Counted from the first letter of the stretch, positions 8,233 through 17,800 are shown. The stretch is 64,000 bases of DNA from Symsagittifera roscoffensis (GCF_963678635.1 NC_087063.1:24618701-24682700); one strand, 5' to 3'. The notes: generated by a model not told the origin, from the sequence alone. Translations and numbers: made by a program.

Positions 8233-11167
8233 CACCGGTCCATACCAGAGCCAACGGATCAATCCGCATCATGACAGCTAAGTCCGTTAGTAAGGGCCTG
8301 CCACAATACTGCTTGCATTCGCCTGCGTTCGTCGCAACTTTGTCTTCTCCTGTGACGCTTCTATTCTGTTGCAAGAGGTATTGAAGCAGGAGAGTCCTCC
8401 AGTCTTTCATCTTCTTGAGCGAGGCGGTTTCCAACTGTGCATTGAACTCACGATTGGGTCCCTGTAGTTGTTCAGGGTAACGCAACAGCACAAGCAAGTC
8501 TCCCAGTCGACCGTAGGTCATGGCAATCAGAGTCAGGAGTCCATCCAATCTCAAATCTGCCAACGCTTCGGTAAAGAGGTTTGCCGGTCCTTTCACAAAG
8601 TTTTCATGACCAAATGTCACGTATAAGGCTAGCACCAGGCCAATCGACAACTTCCTGATGTCCTTGACGAAACTCGCGATCAGGTTCCTAGATGCCTTCG
8701 GATAGCACGTCGATAGGAAAGATGGCGTCCATCCCACTCCCATTCCACCCAAGATGGCATCTGATCGTTCATACTGTGCCTTCGTGGCCAGCACGTCAGC
8801 TTGGAACTTGTCCAGCGACATCGTGTTTACGTCTTGCATCAGTTTCAACATCTTGCCTCCAGCCAACTCCCGGGCATCAAATAGATTCTTCAGATACACG
8901 TGTATCTCTTTAATTATTGCCGGCGCATGCTCGAACGCGTCCTCACCCAAGGTGCACAGCCTCGGTGACAAATACAACCATACGTTGTTGTGCGGCTTCG
9001 TACACAAAGCCATTGCCATGAGGTCCTCCTCCGCTGACGTCATGTTCTTTCTGATCATCCTTCCCTGCTCATTCTCTGCATGATCCATCTGTCTGAACCA
9101 GAGATCATCAGCCACCTGTTGTATTAACAGATGATCGTCATCTACCCCTGGTCTTAACTTCAGTAATCTGGCGAAGTTGGACAGCTCCAACCCCAGAACT
9201 TCGTCTAGCACCAACCGAGTTGTGCTACAATCTCTGAGCCCCTGTATGGCATTCGAAATGTCAGCCCAAACGGCGGGAAGCTCAGATCGGAACGGATAGT
9301 AATTGTCCGGGTCCACTACTCTGTTTGGGGCAGGAATTATCACGTTGAATATCCCCTCTGCTATCGTTGTGACCATTGTGTACACAAATTGAAGGGGTTC
9401 TGGCAACGCAGCGTAGCCTGGTGACAATACAAAGATCACCTTCACCACATTCATGGTGAAGCGTTGTCTTACTGCTGCCTCTACCTCGGCCATCGCCGAG
9501 AGCAGTGTCATTATCGCCTCCCCTATAACCTCGTTACTCGGGATCGACCCATCCGTCAGATGTGACAATAAGCCCCTGCTTTGCAGATGATCATTTGAGC
9601 CTGCAACCACTATTACCTGCGGCTCCATACTGACCACCCTTCGCACACTTATCATCATGCCGATTGCTTGTCCCCAGTCCAATTTAGGTGCCGTCAAGAA
9701 AATCACATCAGGCCAGAAGAGAGAAAGGGGCGTGTAGAGATAGTCGGAGCCGGCCACAATCAGATACTTGGCAGCCTTCATGTCCAAGGGATCATAAGCT
9801 GCAAAAAGGCCATCGCCTATCGGGGCCTTCAGGTTCCCATATCTCTTATCGTCTCCAACCACTGTTGTCGTTCGGGGGTAGTCCCTCGAATACTCGCCAG
9901 GCGTCTGACCGGGTGGTTTAGCGAATTGTCTGTACATCTTGTGATGTTTGTTATTGGGCTTGTTCTCCGTCTGGAATTTGCCCTTGCGAGCAGGTGGAGT
10001 CATTTCCCGGGTCCTATCTCGAACATCGGTGAGCGACCGGGTGTTTAAGGGTCCAAAGGTATTGTCATGAGGCAATCCATTCAAGTCTACATGTCGGAGT
10101 GAGGTCGAGGAGCTGAATTTCTCCTGCTCTGCTAGCAGCCAATCCACGCCCGGTATCCGATAAAGTCGCGATACTGTGGGACTTTCTCCGCCAGTCTTTC
10201 TCATTGCGTCCTCCCGACACGTCAAGGTATTCATGTTCAATTTCGCCGACATGTCCGTCTTATATTGACCCCAATGACTAGGATCTGATCTATTCCAAAG
10301 CAGCCTGCTGCCTGATTCGATTCCCTCCGCTGGCACGGTACTTGTAGACGGTCCTGCTGTCGAAGCAGGATTTGTCGTGGCAGGCGAATCGTTCCTCCTA
10401 GACGCGGTCTGGGAGTTATTCCTGTTGTTCTGTTCCACCGATCTGCCGAGTCGGCTTCCAATCGATTGCGGCCTGGGAGGAGGAGCAGTCCCTAGCCTGT
10501 CTCTCACGTTTGAGCTCGGAGCGACGGTTGCGGCTCCAACCGTCTCCGTTGCCAAGGGCCCTAGACGGTTGGCGAGGGATTCGGGCACGGTTGCACTTAT
10601 TCTACTCCCTCCGGTCGAATTGGTCCGAGCCAAAGAACCGGTCGCCCTCGACTCTTGCTCCGCTTCCCTCAATTGCGTCTGAAACACATCATTAATCCAA
10701 TGCCTCCCTCGTTGGGTATTGAAGTGCACTCCATCTTTAGTGAGCGCGATGTGGTCAGTCATGCGCAGCATATTTTCGAGATCCAGGAGTCGCAACTCGC
10801 CAGGGTTGTTTCTCACCAGACTGCGGGTCATTTCATTCCACCGCGTCACGTTGCCATTCATGAAATCTGCAGCTATGGTGCCCACCAAAGGATTTGGTGG
10901 TATCGTGCACAGGATCACGAGCTTGGATCTGTACTTTTCTTTCAATTCTTTCAAGAGACACACCAATAGAGGTTCCCACTTGTTCTCCGGAGTCACGGGG
11001 GCTCTCGAGACGTCATTGGTCCCCAGCATTATTATTAATGTATCCAAATGATCCTCGCTCTTGAACTCCATCATTTTGATGACCTGAGCCACTGAGGCTC
11101 CTCCAAAGGACAGAATGGTAGTCTGACCATAGACGAAGATCTCATTCAGATCTCTCACCAAACTGTC
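8201..11167 (-). CDS. SGNH/GDSL hydrolase-type ORF, downstream part
   Basis: The frame continues in register directly after the TGA at 11168-11170 and has no ATG at its beginning, so it is best read as the C-terminal part of the gene that starts at 12373. The first 170 residues carry SGNH-hydrolase signatures. These are the serine of block I in the second codon after the stop, the block II glycines (FGGASV), block III GTND, and block V DGVHFN with the catalytic Asp/His pair. A low-complexity Ser/Thr/Arg linker follows. A second alpha/beta segment (9242-9778) has GSD and GSND motifs resembling a degenerate SGNH fold, followed by about 340 largely helical residues. Known SGNH enzymes are esterases or lipases, and CR1-type LINE ORF1 proteins include such esterases. 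In a Gypsy element this is unusual. Substrate is unknown. Confidence 0.8.
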   Translation of the reverse strand, partial: DSLVRDLNEIFVYGQTTILSFGGASVAQVIKMMEFKSEDHLDTLIIMLGTNDVSRAPVTPENKWEPLLVCLLKELKEKYRSKLVILCTIPPNPLVGTIAADFMNGNVTRWNEMTRSLVRNNPGELRLLDLENMLRMTDHIALTKDGVHFNTQRGRHWINDVFQTQLREAEQESRATGSLARTNSTGGSRISATVPESLANRLGPLATETVGAATVAPSSNVRDRLGTAPPPRPQSIGSRLGRSVEQNNRNNSQTASRRNDSPATTNPASTAGPSTSTVPAEGIESGSRLLWNRSDPSHWGQYKTDMSAKLNMNTLTCREDAMRKTGGESPTVSRLYRIPGVDWLLAEQEKFSSSTSLRHVDLNGLPHDNTFGPLNTRSLTDVRDRTREMTPPARKGKFQTENKPNNKHHKMYRQFAKPPGQTPGEYSRDYPRTTTVVGDDKRYGNLKAPIGDGLFAAYDPLDMKAAKYLIVAGSDYLYTPLSLFWPDVIFLTAPKLDWGQAIGMMISVRRVVSMEPQVIVVAGSNDHLQSRGLLSHLTDGSIPSNEVIGEAIMTLLSAMAEVEAAVRQRFTMNVVKVIFVLSPGYAALPEPLQFVYTMVTTIAEGIFNVIIPAPNRVVDPDNYYPFRSELPAVWADISNAIQGLRDCSTTRLVLDEVLGLELSNFARLLKLRPGVDDDHLLIQQVADDLWFRQMDHAENEQGRMIRKNMTSAEEDLMAMALCTKPHNNVWLYLSPRLCTLGEDAFEHAPAIIKEIHVYLKNLFDARELAGGKMLKLMQDVNTMSLDKFQADVLATKAQYERSDAILGGMGVGWTPSFLSTCYPKASRNLIASFVKDIRKLSIGLVLALYVTFGHENFVKGPANLFTEALADLRLDGLLTLIAMTYGRLGDLLVLLRYPEQLQGPNREFNAQLETASLKKMKDWRTLLLQYLLQQNRSVTGEDKVATNAGECKQYCGRPLLTDLAVMMRIDPLALVWTGDVFCVPGCAS
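9242..9778 (-). other. Second, degenerate SGNH-like domain
   Basis: Within the SGNH ORF, residues about 462-640 (numbered from 11161) repeat the SGNH layout. They show a hydrophobic strand ending AGSD, then a strand ending VVAGSND (like block III GTND), then a strand leading to LSPG. No convincing block V Asp-x-x-His could be placed. I infer a tandem, probably non-catalytic copy. A structure prediction would be decisive. Confidence 0.45.
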
Positions 11168-11176
11168 TCAAATGAT
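10651..11176 (-). other. SGNH hydrolase catalytic domain interrupted by a stop
   Basis: The domain spans the TGA at 11168-11170. The residues before the stop are LII and those after it are DSLVRD. That is the context of a block I motif in which the conserved glycine just before Asp-Ser is replaced by the stop. Block II (GG), III (GTND) and V (DGVHF) follow at expected spacing. One base change separates the TGA from a glycine codon. Confidence 0.75.
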
Positions 11177-12373
11177 CAAATGGCGACTCCCTGGGGGAAT
11201 TACCTGGTCGTTCGTGGCGGGGTTCCAGCTCATGTCATTCAGGCAGGCTCGAGGCTGCTCGGCTGGCACTTGCGTGAACTGATGACGTGCCATCAGATTC
11301 TTCCTGATGTCTACCACGCGAGACTTCTCAAAGACTCCACCAGGCGCAGAACACGCTATCGTGCGGGTTGTTCGCTCCGAGCTATTTGATGAATGATCAC
11401 GACGTTGGGAAGGAACGATCCTAACCAGTGTCCGCTCAGTGCCTCTGTTGATCTCATCCATCGCGGCTCTGGCCACTTGGTTAAATGATTCCTGAAATTG
11501 AGGAGCTAGATAGGTGTCAGAAGGGTCTGGTATCGTGAACCTCTGACTCGAAGCAGACGGTCGTGTCTGCTGAGGAGCCTCGGGCCCCCTTGATGCACGC
11601 AAATCCAGAACATCAGGTCCTCTCGATGCGCATAGCTCCTGCGCTGTTGTCCTGGGGCGTGTGTCGTTGGATCCCTCCGAGGATCTCATGCTCGCCAGGA
11701 CTTCCGGTGACACTTGGCTCACCTTCGCCATATACAGCTCCTTCAGGTGCTTTATTTCATCCTCCTTATAAGCCACCTGCAGATCTTCGTATTTCTTCTT
11801 CCATTCGTCCCTCTCTCGAGCTATTGCCCTATACTCCTGGAGTTTGGCACACAGCTCGCTCTGATCTTTCTCCTTCTTTTCCAGCGTCTCGATCGTCTCT
11901 GACGTCTGGATCTCTATCTCGCTCACTCTCACTTTCTTCAAAGGAGGAGCAGCTGTAGGAGAGTCGACCGAATGTGACGGGCCTGGCCCATCACGTTGTC
12001 TCTTCGCTCCGATGAGTGGCTGCGCCGGTTGGACTGGTAAGGGCATCTCACCTAGCCGGTGGTCCCTCTGCTCACCTAGTCCTGGCTCACGAGCCAGGTC
12101 GTGGCCAGACATTTCTCCACGCCTCCATCTCATCAATCGGTTTCGGCCTCTCTCGGCGGTCCCGGACTCACCGAAGGCCAACATCAACACGACTTCCGTA
12201 GGGCGATTCCCTCGACCCTCTCGTCCTAGTGCATTAAGGAGCGCGACCACAAACATCGCCAACCCCGGGTCTTCTCGTGTGAAATCACAGTCGATCAGCC
12301 GCTGATAGATCTCGTCTAGAGTCGCTCCTAGACTCGCTGAGAGGAATTCCATGAGTTCGTTCGTGTCACCCAT
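11168..12373 (-). CDS. N-terminal part of coiled-coil/SGNH gene
   Basis: This frame of 401 codons starts with ATG at 12373, 464 bases after pol, and ends in TGA. Residues 1-70 look like a small helical domain. A Gly/Arg/Pro-rich linker follows. Residues about 145-220 form a charged heptad-rich coiled coil, likely for oligomerisation. The rest is Ser/Arg-rich and disordered until the strand leading into SGNH block I at the very end. The next frame is in the same register, so this and 8201-11167 are almost certainly one gene of about 1,390 codons broken by a single stop. The coiled coil next to an esterase resembles in outline the architecture of some LINE ORF1 proteins. I make no claim of homology. 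Confidence 0.78.
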   Translation of the reverse strand: MGDTNELMEFLSASLGATLDEIYQRLIDCDFTREDPGLAMFVVALLNALGREGRGNRPTEVVLMLAFGESGTAERGRNRLMRWRRGEMSGHDLAREPGLGEQRDHRLGEMPLPVQPAQPLIGAKRQRDGPGPSHSVDSPTAAPPLKKVRVSEIEIQTSETIETLEKKEKDQSELCAKLQEYRAIARERDEWKKKYEDLQVAYKEDEIKHLKELYMAKVSQVSPEVLASMRSSEGSNDTRPRTTAQELCASRGPDVLDLRASRGPEAPQQTRPSASSQRFTIPDPSDTYLAPQFQESFNQVARAAMDEINRGTERTLVRIVPSQRRDHSSNSSERTTRTIACSAPGGVFEKSRVVDIRKNLMARHQFTQVPAEQPRACLNDMSWNPATNDQVIPPGSRHLII

Positions 12374-12836
12374 TTCTTATCGTGTTGATTCTTGCTGTCG
12401 TGTAGTGTCTTCTTGTGTCGTTTCGATTCAATGGATTCAATAAACAATTTCTGATCAATCAAGATCTAAAAAACAAGTCGCGACTTAGAACCATCATTTT
12501 TGGATACAACATCAATCAATTCTTTAAAACTCTCCATTGAAATTCTTTTTTCTATTCTGATTTAAAATTTTAGCACCAAGGTGGATCGTCCACCTTTGCC
12601 TTTGTCAAAGTAGCACGAATGTGCGCTGTCACCTTGATGACCTGGAGTGCCCCAGGTCTTTTATGACACAAACATAAAACCTATCATAACAATAGCATAA
12701 CATAGACACATAAACATCACACACCTATACTATCATATAAAAACCTAATCCCTAATAAAAACTTAATCCTAATCTAAACTTAATCCTAATCTCTGTCAAG
12801 TTACCTAATAAAAACCACTTATCGCCGAGCGCAATC
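12374..12836 (-). other. Intergenic region with hairpin cluster between pol and the SGNH gene
   Basis: No ORF is present. Four short inverted repeats follow each other within 81 bases. They are AAGGTGGA/TCCACCTT with a TCG loop (12578-12596), CTTTG/CAAAG (12600-12610), GCAC/GTGC (12613-12624) and GACCTGG/CCAGGTC (12639-12658). A role in RNA export, splicing to a subgenomic mRNA or translation of the downstream gene is possible but not shown. The stretch 12660-12836 is AT-rich with short CCTAAT repeats. Confidence 0.6.
12578..12658. other. Cluster of four adjacent hairpins
   Basis: The perfect stems are 8, 5, 4 and 7 bp, separated by 2-14 bases. They sit immediately downstream of pol in element sense and about 200-290 bases upstream of the next start codon. 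Confidence 0.6.
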
Positions 12837-13295
12837 CTAGCATATACTCAGATAGTATTTTTTATGTAAGTAGACTTCTATGTCAGTCTCTGAAAATATC
12901 ACATGCACAAGAGCGTACAACTCTCTCGGGTGTAGCTTCCCTCTATTGGGATCATAAACTGGTAACGAGAGAGAGGTCACACCTCTCTCAACCAGGAAAT
13001 CCCTGAGTCGAGTCAAGGCCAATACCAAGCTCTCCGGATTCACGTGTTGCCTATCAGTAGCTTTTATAACCAAAAAACACAAATATCTCCCTGGTATCTG
13101 TGATGCAACAGGGGGCAACGCTATCATTCCTCCTACACCAGGCCTCTGTTTCCACAAAAACTCTATATTCTTGTACTCTCTTTTAAAGTCAGCTGCTAGT
13201 GCTGTTTTGAAGCTCACATCCGCCGTTATCGCTATGGCGCACGTGCGTTCCGTGAGTATGAAATCGCTGTCCGTTATGACGATATTGTTCGAATA
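12837..13295 (-). other. Macrodomain-like region at the C-terminus of pol
   Basis: The last about 150 residues of the pol frame follow the order expected of a macrodomain of the ALC1/TARG1 type. There is an opening strand, then a loop and helix (KTALAADFKREY), then a strand followed by a RYLCFLVIKAT strand (the family's 'fLVTK' position). Next come a helix (ESLVLALTRLRDF), GVTSLSLPVYDP (family: gv-x-x-l-s-mP-x-iG), a helix, and a final strand (ETDIEVYL). The glycine-rich phosphate loop after the Pro is not conserved: DPNRGKL takes its place. Binding or hydrolysis of ADP-ribose is therefore uncertain. Confidence 0.65.
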
Positions 13296-14861
13296 ATGGT
13301 TCGGTAGATCAAAATACGGTCCAAAGATTCGTCCAAAAGGTGGTTTCTTAGCATTCTCGCCCTCTGTCTCTAGTTCTCCGGTTTCTCTTGCCGATTTCAA
13401 TTTTTTTATTATGAGGTTTTCGGTGTGGGTGAGTCCTACCCCCACTCCCCGGACAAAAATATCCATCGACGTCCCCGTCGATCGCCCAAAGTCTAGGAGA
13501 CCGAGGTTGGATTGTGGAACACGTAGAGGACCATCTGGGGCGACCCAGTTGGACTCGGTATTGTCATGACTGATGTATTTGACGCCGTCTCTATCGACGT
13601 CCTGAATCGTCAGGATCGTCTCTTTTGGATCTGTCGGCAGATCATGGAGCCATTCGAGCACGCGCAAGTTTGTTAGTTCTTGCTCATGAGTCTGTTCCGT
13701 TTCTGGTTCGAACTCCACTTCCGGTTCTGATCGATCGTCGATCCAATCTTGATCCATATCGTTCACAAGGTCAATTTCTTCTAGCATCGCCACTTCGTCC
13801 AGTCCCACCAGCGAGTCTATGACATCACTGACTACTATCCTGTCTACAACGAAGTCCTCGCCATACGGATTGTATTTCTTCTGGTTTTTTCCTCTCTTGC
13901 TTTGGCGTGTTTCCATAGTGAGAGGAAAGTCAGGCTTTATTCCTTTGTCAATTTCGGTTTGTTCCGGGCAATCCCAGTCTTCTTCGGCATAGGGTAGAGT
14001 TTCATTGTCCACCTCTACTCGCTCAGTCAACTCGAGATCCAGTGGTAGATCGCAATCGTCCACCACCTCATTCCCGTCGTTCTTGTCGCGAGTACCCCTT
14101 TCATTCACTTCACAAGCAGGATCCACTATTAAATAATCTCCCTCTTGCATGTCCGCTGGGATGCACCAATCCTCTGACGAGGCATTGTGTGGTTTGATGT
14201 TCTCGTAATGAGCCGCTCTTCCAGTGCTCAGTCGATAAAAACGACCTCCTTGGTGCACCTCTGTTATCTGAAATGGACCACGCCATTTCTTTAATAGTTT
14301 CTTGGTTCCTTTTGGTGGAACCACTTCCTGGAACACCCAGACGTAATCGCCAACTGAGTAGGCTTTTGCATCGGCTGTCCTTTTATCAAACCTCCTTTTT
14401 TGTCTAATTTGCGCCTGTTGCGTATTCCTCCTGCATAAGTCATTGAGGTCCTGTTGTCTTCTAATAACGTCCCGCACGTACGTTTGCGGTGCTGTCCTCT
14501 TCCCTTCATATTCAGGGTAGAAGAACGTTAACGGGACTGCTTTTTCGTGACCCGTCAGCATCATATGCGGACTTATTCCCGTGGTGGAATGCTCCGTGCT
14601 GTTGTAAGCACCCATCACTTGCGGCAAGTGCTTGTCCCAGTCTTCCATGTAGCGTGAGCAGTAGACTCTCAACATGGATACCAGTGTGCGATTCTGCCTC
14701 TCGACTAGGCCATTCGTTTGCGGGTGATAAGTGGTCGAGTGGGCCTGCGCTACCTGCGACCTTTTCATTAACTCTTTCGTGAGATCACCTACGAATGCTT
14801 TGCCATTGTCCGATTGGAACGTGATGGGGCAGCCATGCCTTGCTATCCACACATTTATCAA
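12837..14861 (-). CDS. pol: pol, 3' part: integrase C-half, acidic tail, macrodomain-like end
   Basis: This frame has no ATG at its beginning and overlaps the upstream pol frame by 77 bases, so it is the continuation of pol after a frameshift. It carries the second and third integrase catalytic residues: Asp in SDNGKAF (residue 18 from the frame start) and Glu in NGLVERQ (residue 54), giving DD35E spacing. A basic C-terminal integrase domain follows, with DYVWVFQ and KKWRGPF (GPY/F-type module). Then comes an acidic linker of about 300 residues, and then the macrodomain-like region (residues about 523-674). It ends in TAG. A purine-tract copy (CTCCCCGGACAA on the plus strand, 13445-13456) lies in the linker. 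Confidence 0.88.
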   Translation of the reverse strand: MINVWIARHGCPITFQSDNGKAFVGDLTKELMKRSQVAQAHSTTYHPQTNGLVERQNRTLVSMLRVYCSRYMEDWDKHLPQVMGAYNSTEHSTTGISPHMMLTGHEKAVPLTFFYPEYEGKRTAPQTYVRDVIRRQQDLNDLCRRNTQQAQIRQKRRFDKRTADAKAYSVGDYVWVFQEVVPPKGTKKLLKKWRGPFQITEVHQGGRFYRLSTGRAAHYENIKPHNASSEDWCIPADMQEGDYLIVDPACEVNERGTRDKNDGNEVVDDCDLPLDLELTERVEVDNETLPYAEEDWDCPEQTEIDKGIKPDFPLTMETRQSKRGKNQKKYNPYGEDFVVDRIVVSDVIDSLVGLDEVAMLEEIDLVNDMDQDWIDDRSEPEVEFEPETEQTHEQELTNLRVLEWLHDLPTDPKETILTIQDVDRDGVKYISHDNTESNWVAPDGPLRVPQSNLGLLDFGRSTGTSMDIFVRGVGVGLTHTENLIIKKLKSARETGELETEGENAKKPPFGRIFGPYFDLPNHYSNNIVITDSDFILTERTCAIAITADVSFKTALAADFKREYKNIEFLWKQRPGVGGMIALPPVASQIPGRYLCFLVIKATDRQHVNPESLVLALTRLRDFLVERGVTSLSLPVYDPNRGKLHPRELYALVHVIFSETDIEVYLHKKYYLSIC
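13444..13482. other. Internal copy of the purine tract plus hairpin
   Basis: The sequence ACTCCCCGGACAA (13444-13456) followed by a 7-bp hairpin (13465-13482, loop TCCC) parallels the motif beside the 3' LTR at 3763-3799. Two stem pairs differ between the copies with pairing kept. It may be a central polypurine tract. That role is inference. Confidence 0.5.
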
Positions 14862-17800
14862 ATGATCGATCGCATGTTTCTTCTGCCGATGCTGTTATGC
14901 ACGGTGCTGCCTCCGCATACTTCGTAAAATGGTCGATCATTACCAGCTCCTGAATATAGCCCGTTGCTGTCATACAGATTTTCTGATGATCAATTTGCAC
15001 CCCTTCGTTGAAACCTGACGACTCTATTGACTGTAGGGGGAACCTTAGCTTCCTGGGATCCTTCGCTTGCTGACATGACAGGCATGCTGCGATCCACTTC
15101 TCACAAGCCTTTTTCAATCCCGGCCATTCAAATCGTTTCTGTATTCTGTTATACACTTTGTCCACACCTTGATGACCCATCTGATCATGTGAACGAAAGA
15201 GCAATTCGGTCTGGTACAACTGTGGTAACACTATTGAATTGTATTTATAAAGGACCTTGTCCTCCTCCTTGCGCTTACAGGCTACGATTCCGTCCTTATT
15301 CAGGTACAACAAGTCGTTTCGCTTCAGGTAGAATTGCTTCAGGATTTTGTAGCTGTCTTCTTCCAAGTCTCCCTTGTCAGGTGCTCCATTCTCGATCCAT
15401 CTCTTGAGACTGCTCGTCATTCTATCATTTCGTTGAGCCCTTAGGAGATCCGACAGCCTGTACCTGGCTTTCAAATACGTCTTCACTACGTTCATTTGCC
15501 CACTCATTATCTCCGGAGCATGAGCATCGTCCATCAACTTGACACACCATATCTTTTTCAAAGGCGTCGCTTCCTGCACAGATGGTTCCAGATTGGTACG
15601 GACGACCGTACCATGTGACAGCAATCTGGTTGGGCGTTTCGAAACTGCTATCAGCTCGAGCTCGTATGCGGCATTATCTACCACAGTGCCCTCTTCATCT
15701 GAGGTGTATCTGTCCCTGTCTGGATCCTGATGTGTTTCTCGGTCCAGCCCACGCTGCTTCCAGTCTACCAATAAGGAGTGGATTGCGATCTCTGACATAT
15801 CGGAGTTAGAAGCTGTTTCAGACGTGTTGTCCCAGGACTGGGGTCTCGAGTCAAAACTTGAGTCGACTGATTCCTCAGCATCATATTCCAAGTTGTCTGA
15901 GATGTTTCTTGACTCCCCGGACAAAATTCTGCCCCTAGGTGGTCTAGTCAACCTCTCCCCGGACAAGTCGTCCTGCACGGGCTCAAAGGTGTCTGACTCC
16001 TCAGAGGAGACGTCCTTGACTGGCTCGAAGGTGTCAGACTCCCCGGACATTGTCTCGTCCACGGACGAACAATCTGGGCTTGGCTCGTATTCCTCTTTTG
16101 CATCCGTGAAGTGCACTCTCCTCGTGAAGCTAGATTTCGATCTGATCCTGACTTCCTCAGTAGTTTGGTTCTGGTTCAATGTTCCATATTCAGTGAACGA
16201 AGTTCTCAACAAGACTTCTTTCGGCATAGAGGTCACCAGCTGGTTGACGATCGACCTGCAATCCCGTTCAACGCCTCGGCTGCGAATGGACACTGGCCTC
16301 TTCTCTGTTCTCTCGGTGACAGTCAACCGCTGCATGGTCTCCATCCATTCACGATCATGCCTATCCACTTCCCTATCCAACAAGTCGCGGAGTTTTCCCA
16401 TGACCTCCGGCGCCACGTTCACCGTCTTGTTCAATAAAGCGATGCTGTTTATACCCAGCCTGGTTAGTTCTTGCTGTACCAAGTTGGATCGGACTAGCAG
16501 ATCCAACGGAACGGGCTCGCCTCTGGCTAAAAGCTTTATCTCCGCGGCCATCTCCACTGGAAGGTCAGGGTGTCCAGGTATAGGATGTCCTGACTTGTCT
16601 AACCACCTAGTAAGTGGCAGCTTGTCGTAGGTTTCTTTGTCCAGAAAGGAAAACCCGTCTTTGATCTCTGATTGGTTAGCCTGCTTCTCCTCGAGGCGCT
16701 CATGAAATTCTGTCTTTTTACTGAGGCTATCTGCGTTCTGGTGCTTGTCACGGGTACGGTGCTCTATGATCATGTGGTATCCATCCAGGCGCACAATCCA
16801 ACGACCAATATAGCTTTGGTCCATCGAATAGGTTTTCAGCCAGGCAAGGGCACGATTATCCACACGTAACTTGAAGGGAGCACTCCCCAAGTAGGCCCTG
16901 TATTTTTCCACGAAAGTGATCACCGCAAACATCTCCGCTTTTGGTGCGCCGTACTTCATTTCAGTATCACTCAGGACTTTACTCCCGTAGGCTATCGGAC
17001 GAAGAACCGTTCTCCCGTTCCACTCCTGCTCCTGGTAAAGTATGCCCGATATCGCAACCACTGATGCATCCGTGTCCAGCACGAACATTCCCTTCTCCGT
17101 TGGCATGCCGAGGACCGGTGCCTCGCAAAGTTCACGTTTGATATTTTCAAATGAGACTTGTGCCTCATCAGTCCAGGTGAACTTTTTGCCCTTGTTTCTC
17201 ATCAACCTCTGCATGGGGTATATTTTATCAGCATACCCCTTGATGAACTCTCGATAATAATTTGCGAATCCCAGAAAACTCATCAGCTGTGTGTCTGTTT
17301 TAGGTGCCTTCCAGGTCAGCACCGCTTCAGCCGCTTCGGGATCTGGTCTCACTCCATGTTTGTCAACCAGGCGGCCCAGATACTTTATGGAATCCCTGAG
17401 GATTTCACACTTAGAGGGTTTGCATTTCAGACCCGCCTGCTTCATGCAAGAAAACACCTCCTCCAACCTCTCTATGTGGTCTTCTAAGGTTGGTGTTGCA
17501 ATCACGACATCATCGACATAACACATGATGAGATTCCCATATTTCTTAGTGACGCTCGTGAGTGCCCGGGCCATCAGTCGCTGGAATGTGGCCGTCGCGT
17601 TGCACAATCCGAATGGCATCCTCTTCCACTGGAACAGTCCCAGCTCACACGCGAAACCTGTTTTCTCTCGATCTTGCTTTCTGAGTCGCACTTGCCAGAA
17701 TGCGGAGCCCAAATCCAATGTCGTGAAGAACTTAGCGTCTCCCAGCTTGGATAGGCTCTCATCGATGCGGGGAATCGGGTATGCGTCCTTTATAGTCACT

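Noticed and set aside
11168-11170. A reassigned TGA codon or selenocysteine
   Set aside because: TAA, TAG and TGA all end frames in the element, no SECIS-like structure was evident, and a one-base change from a glycine codon explains the case.
15824-16630. A 268-codon plus-strand frame opposite pol
   Set aside because: It is a shadow of the acidic pol insert; its Ser/Leu-rich composition follows from the complementary strand.
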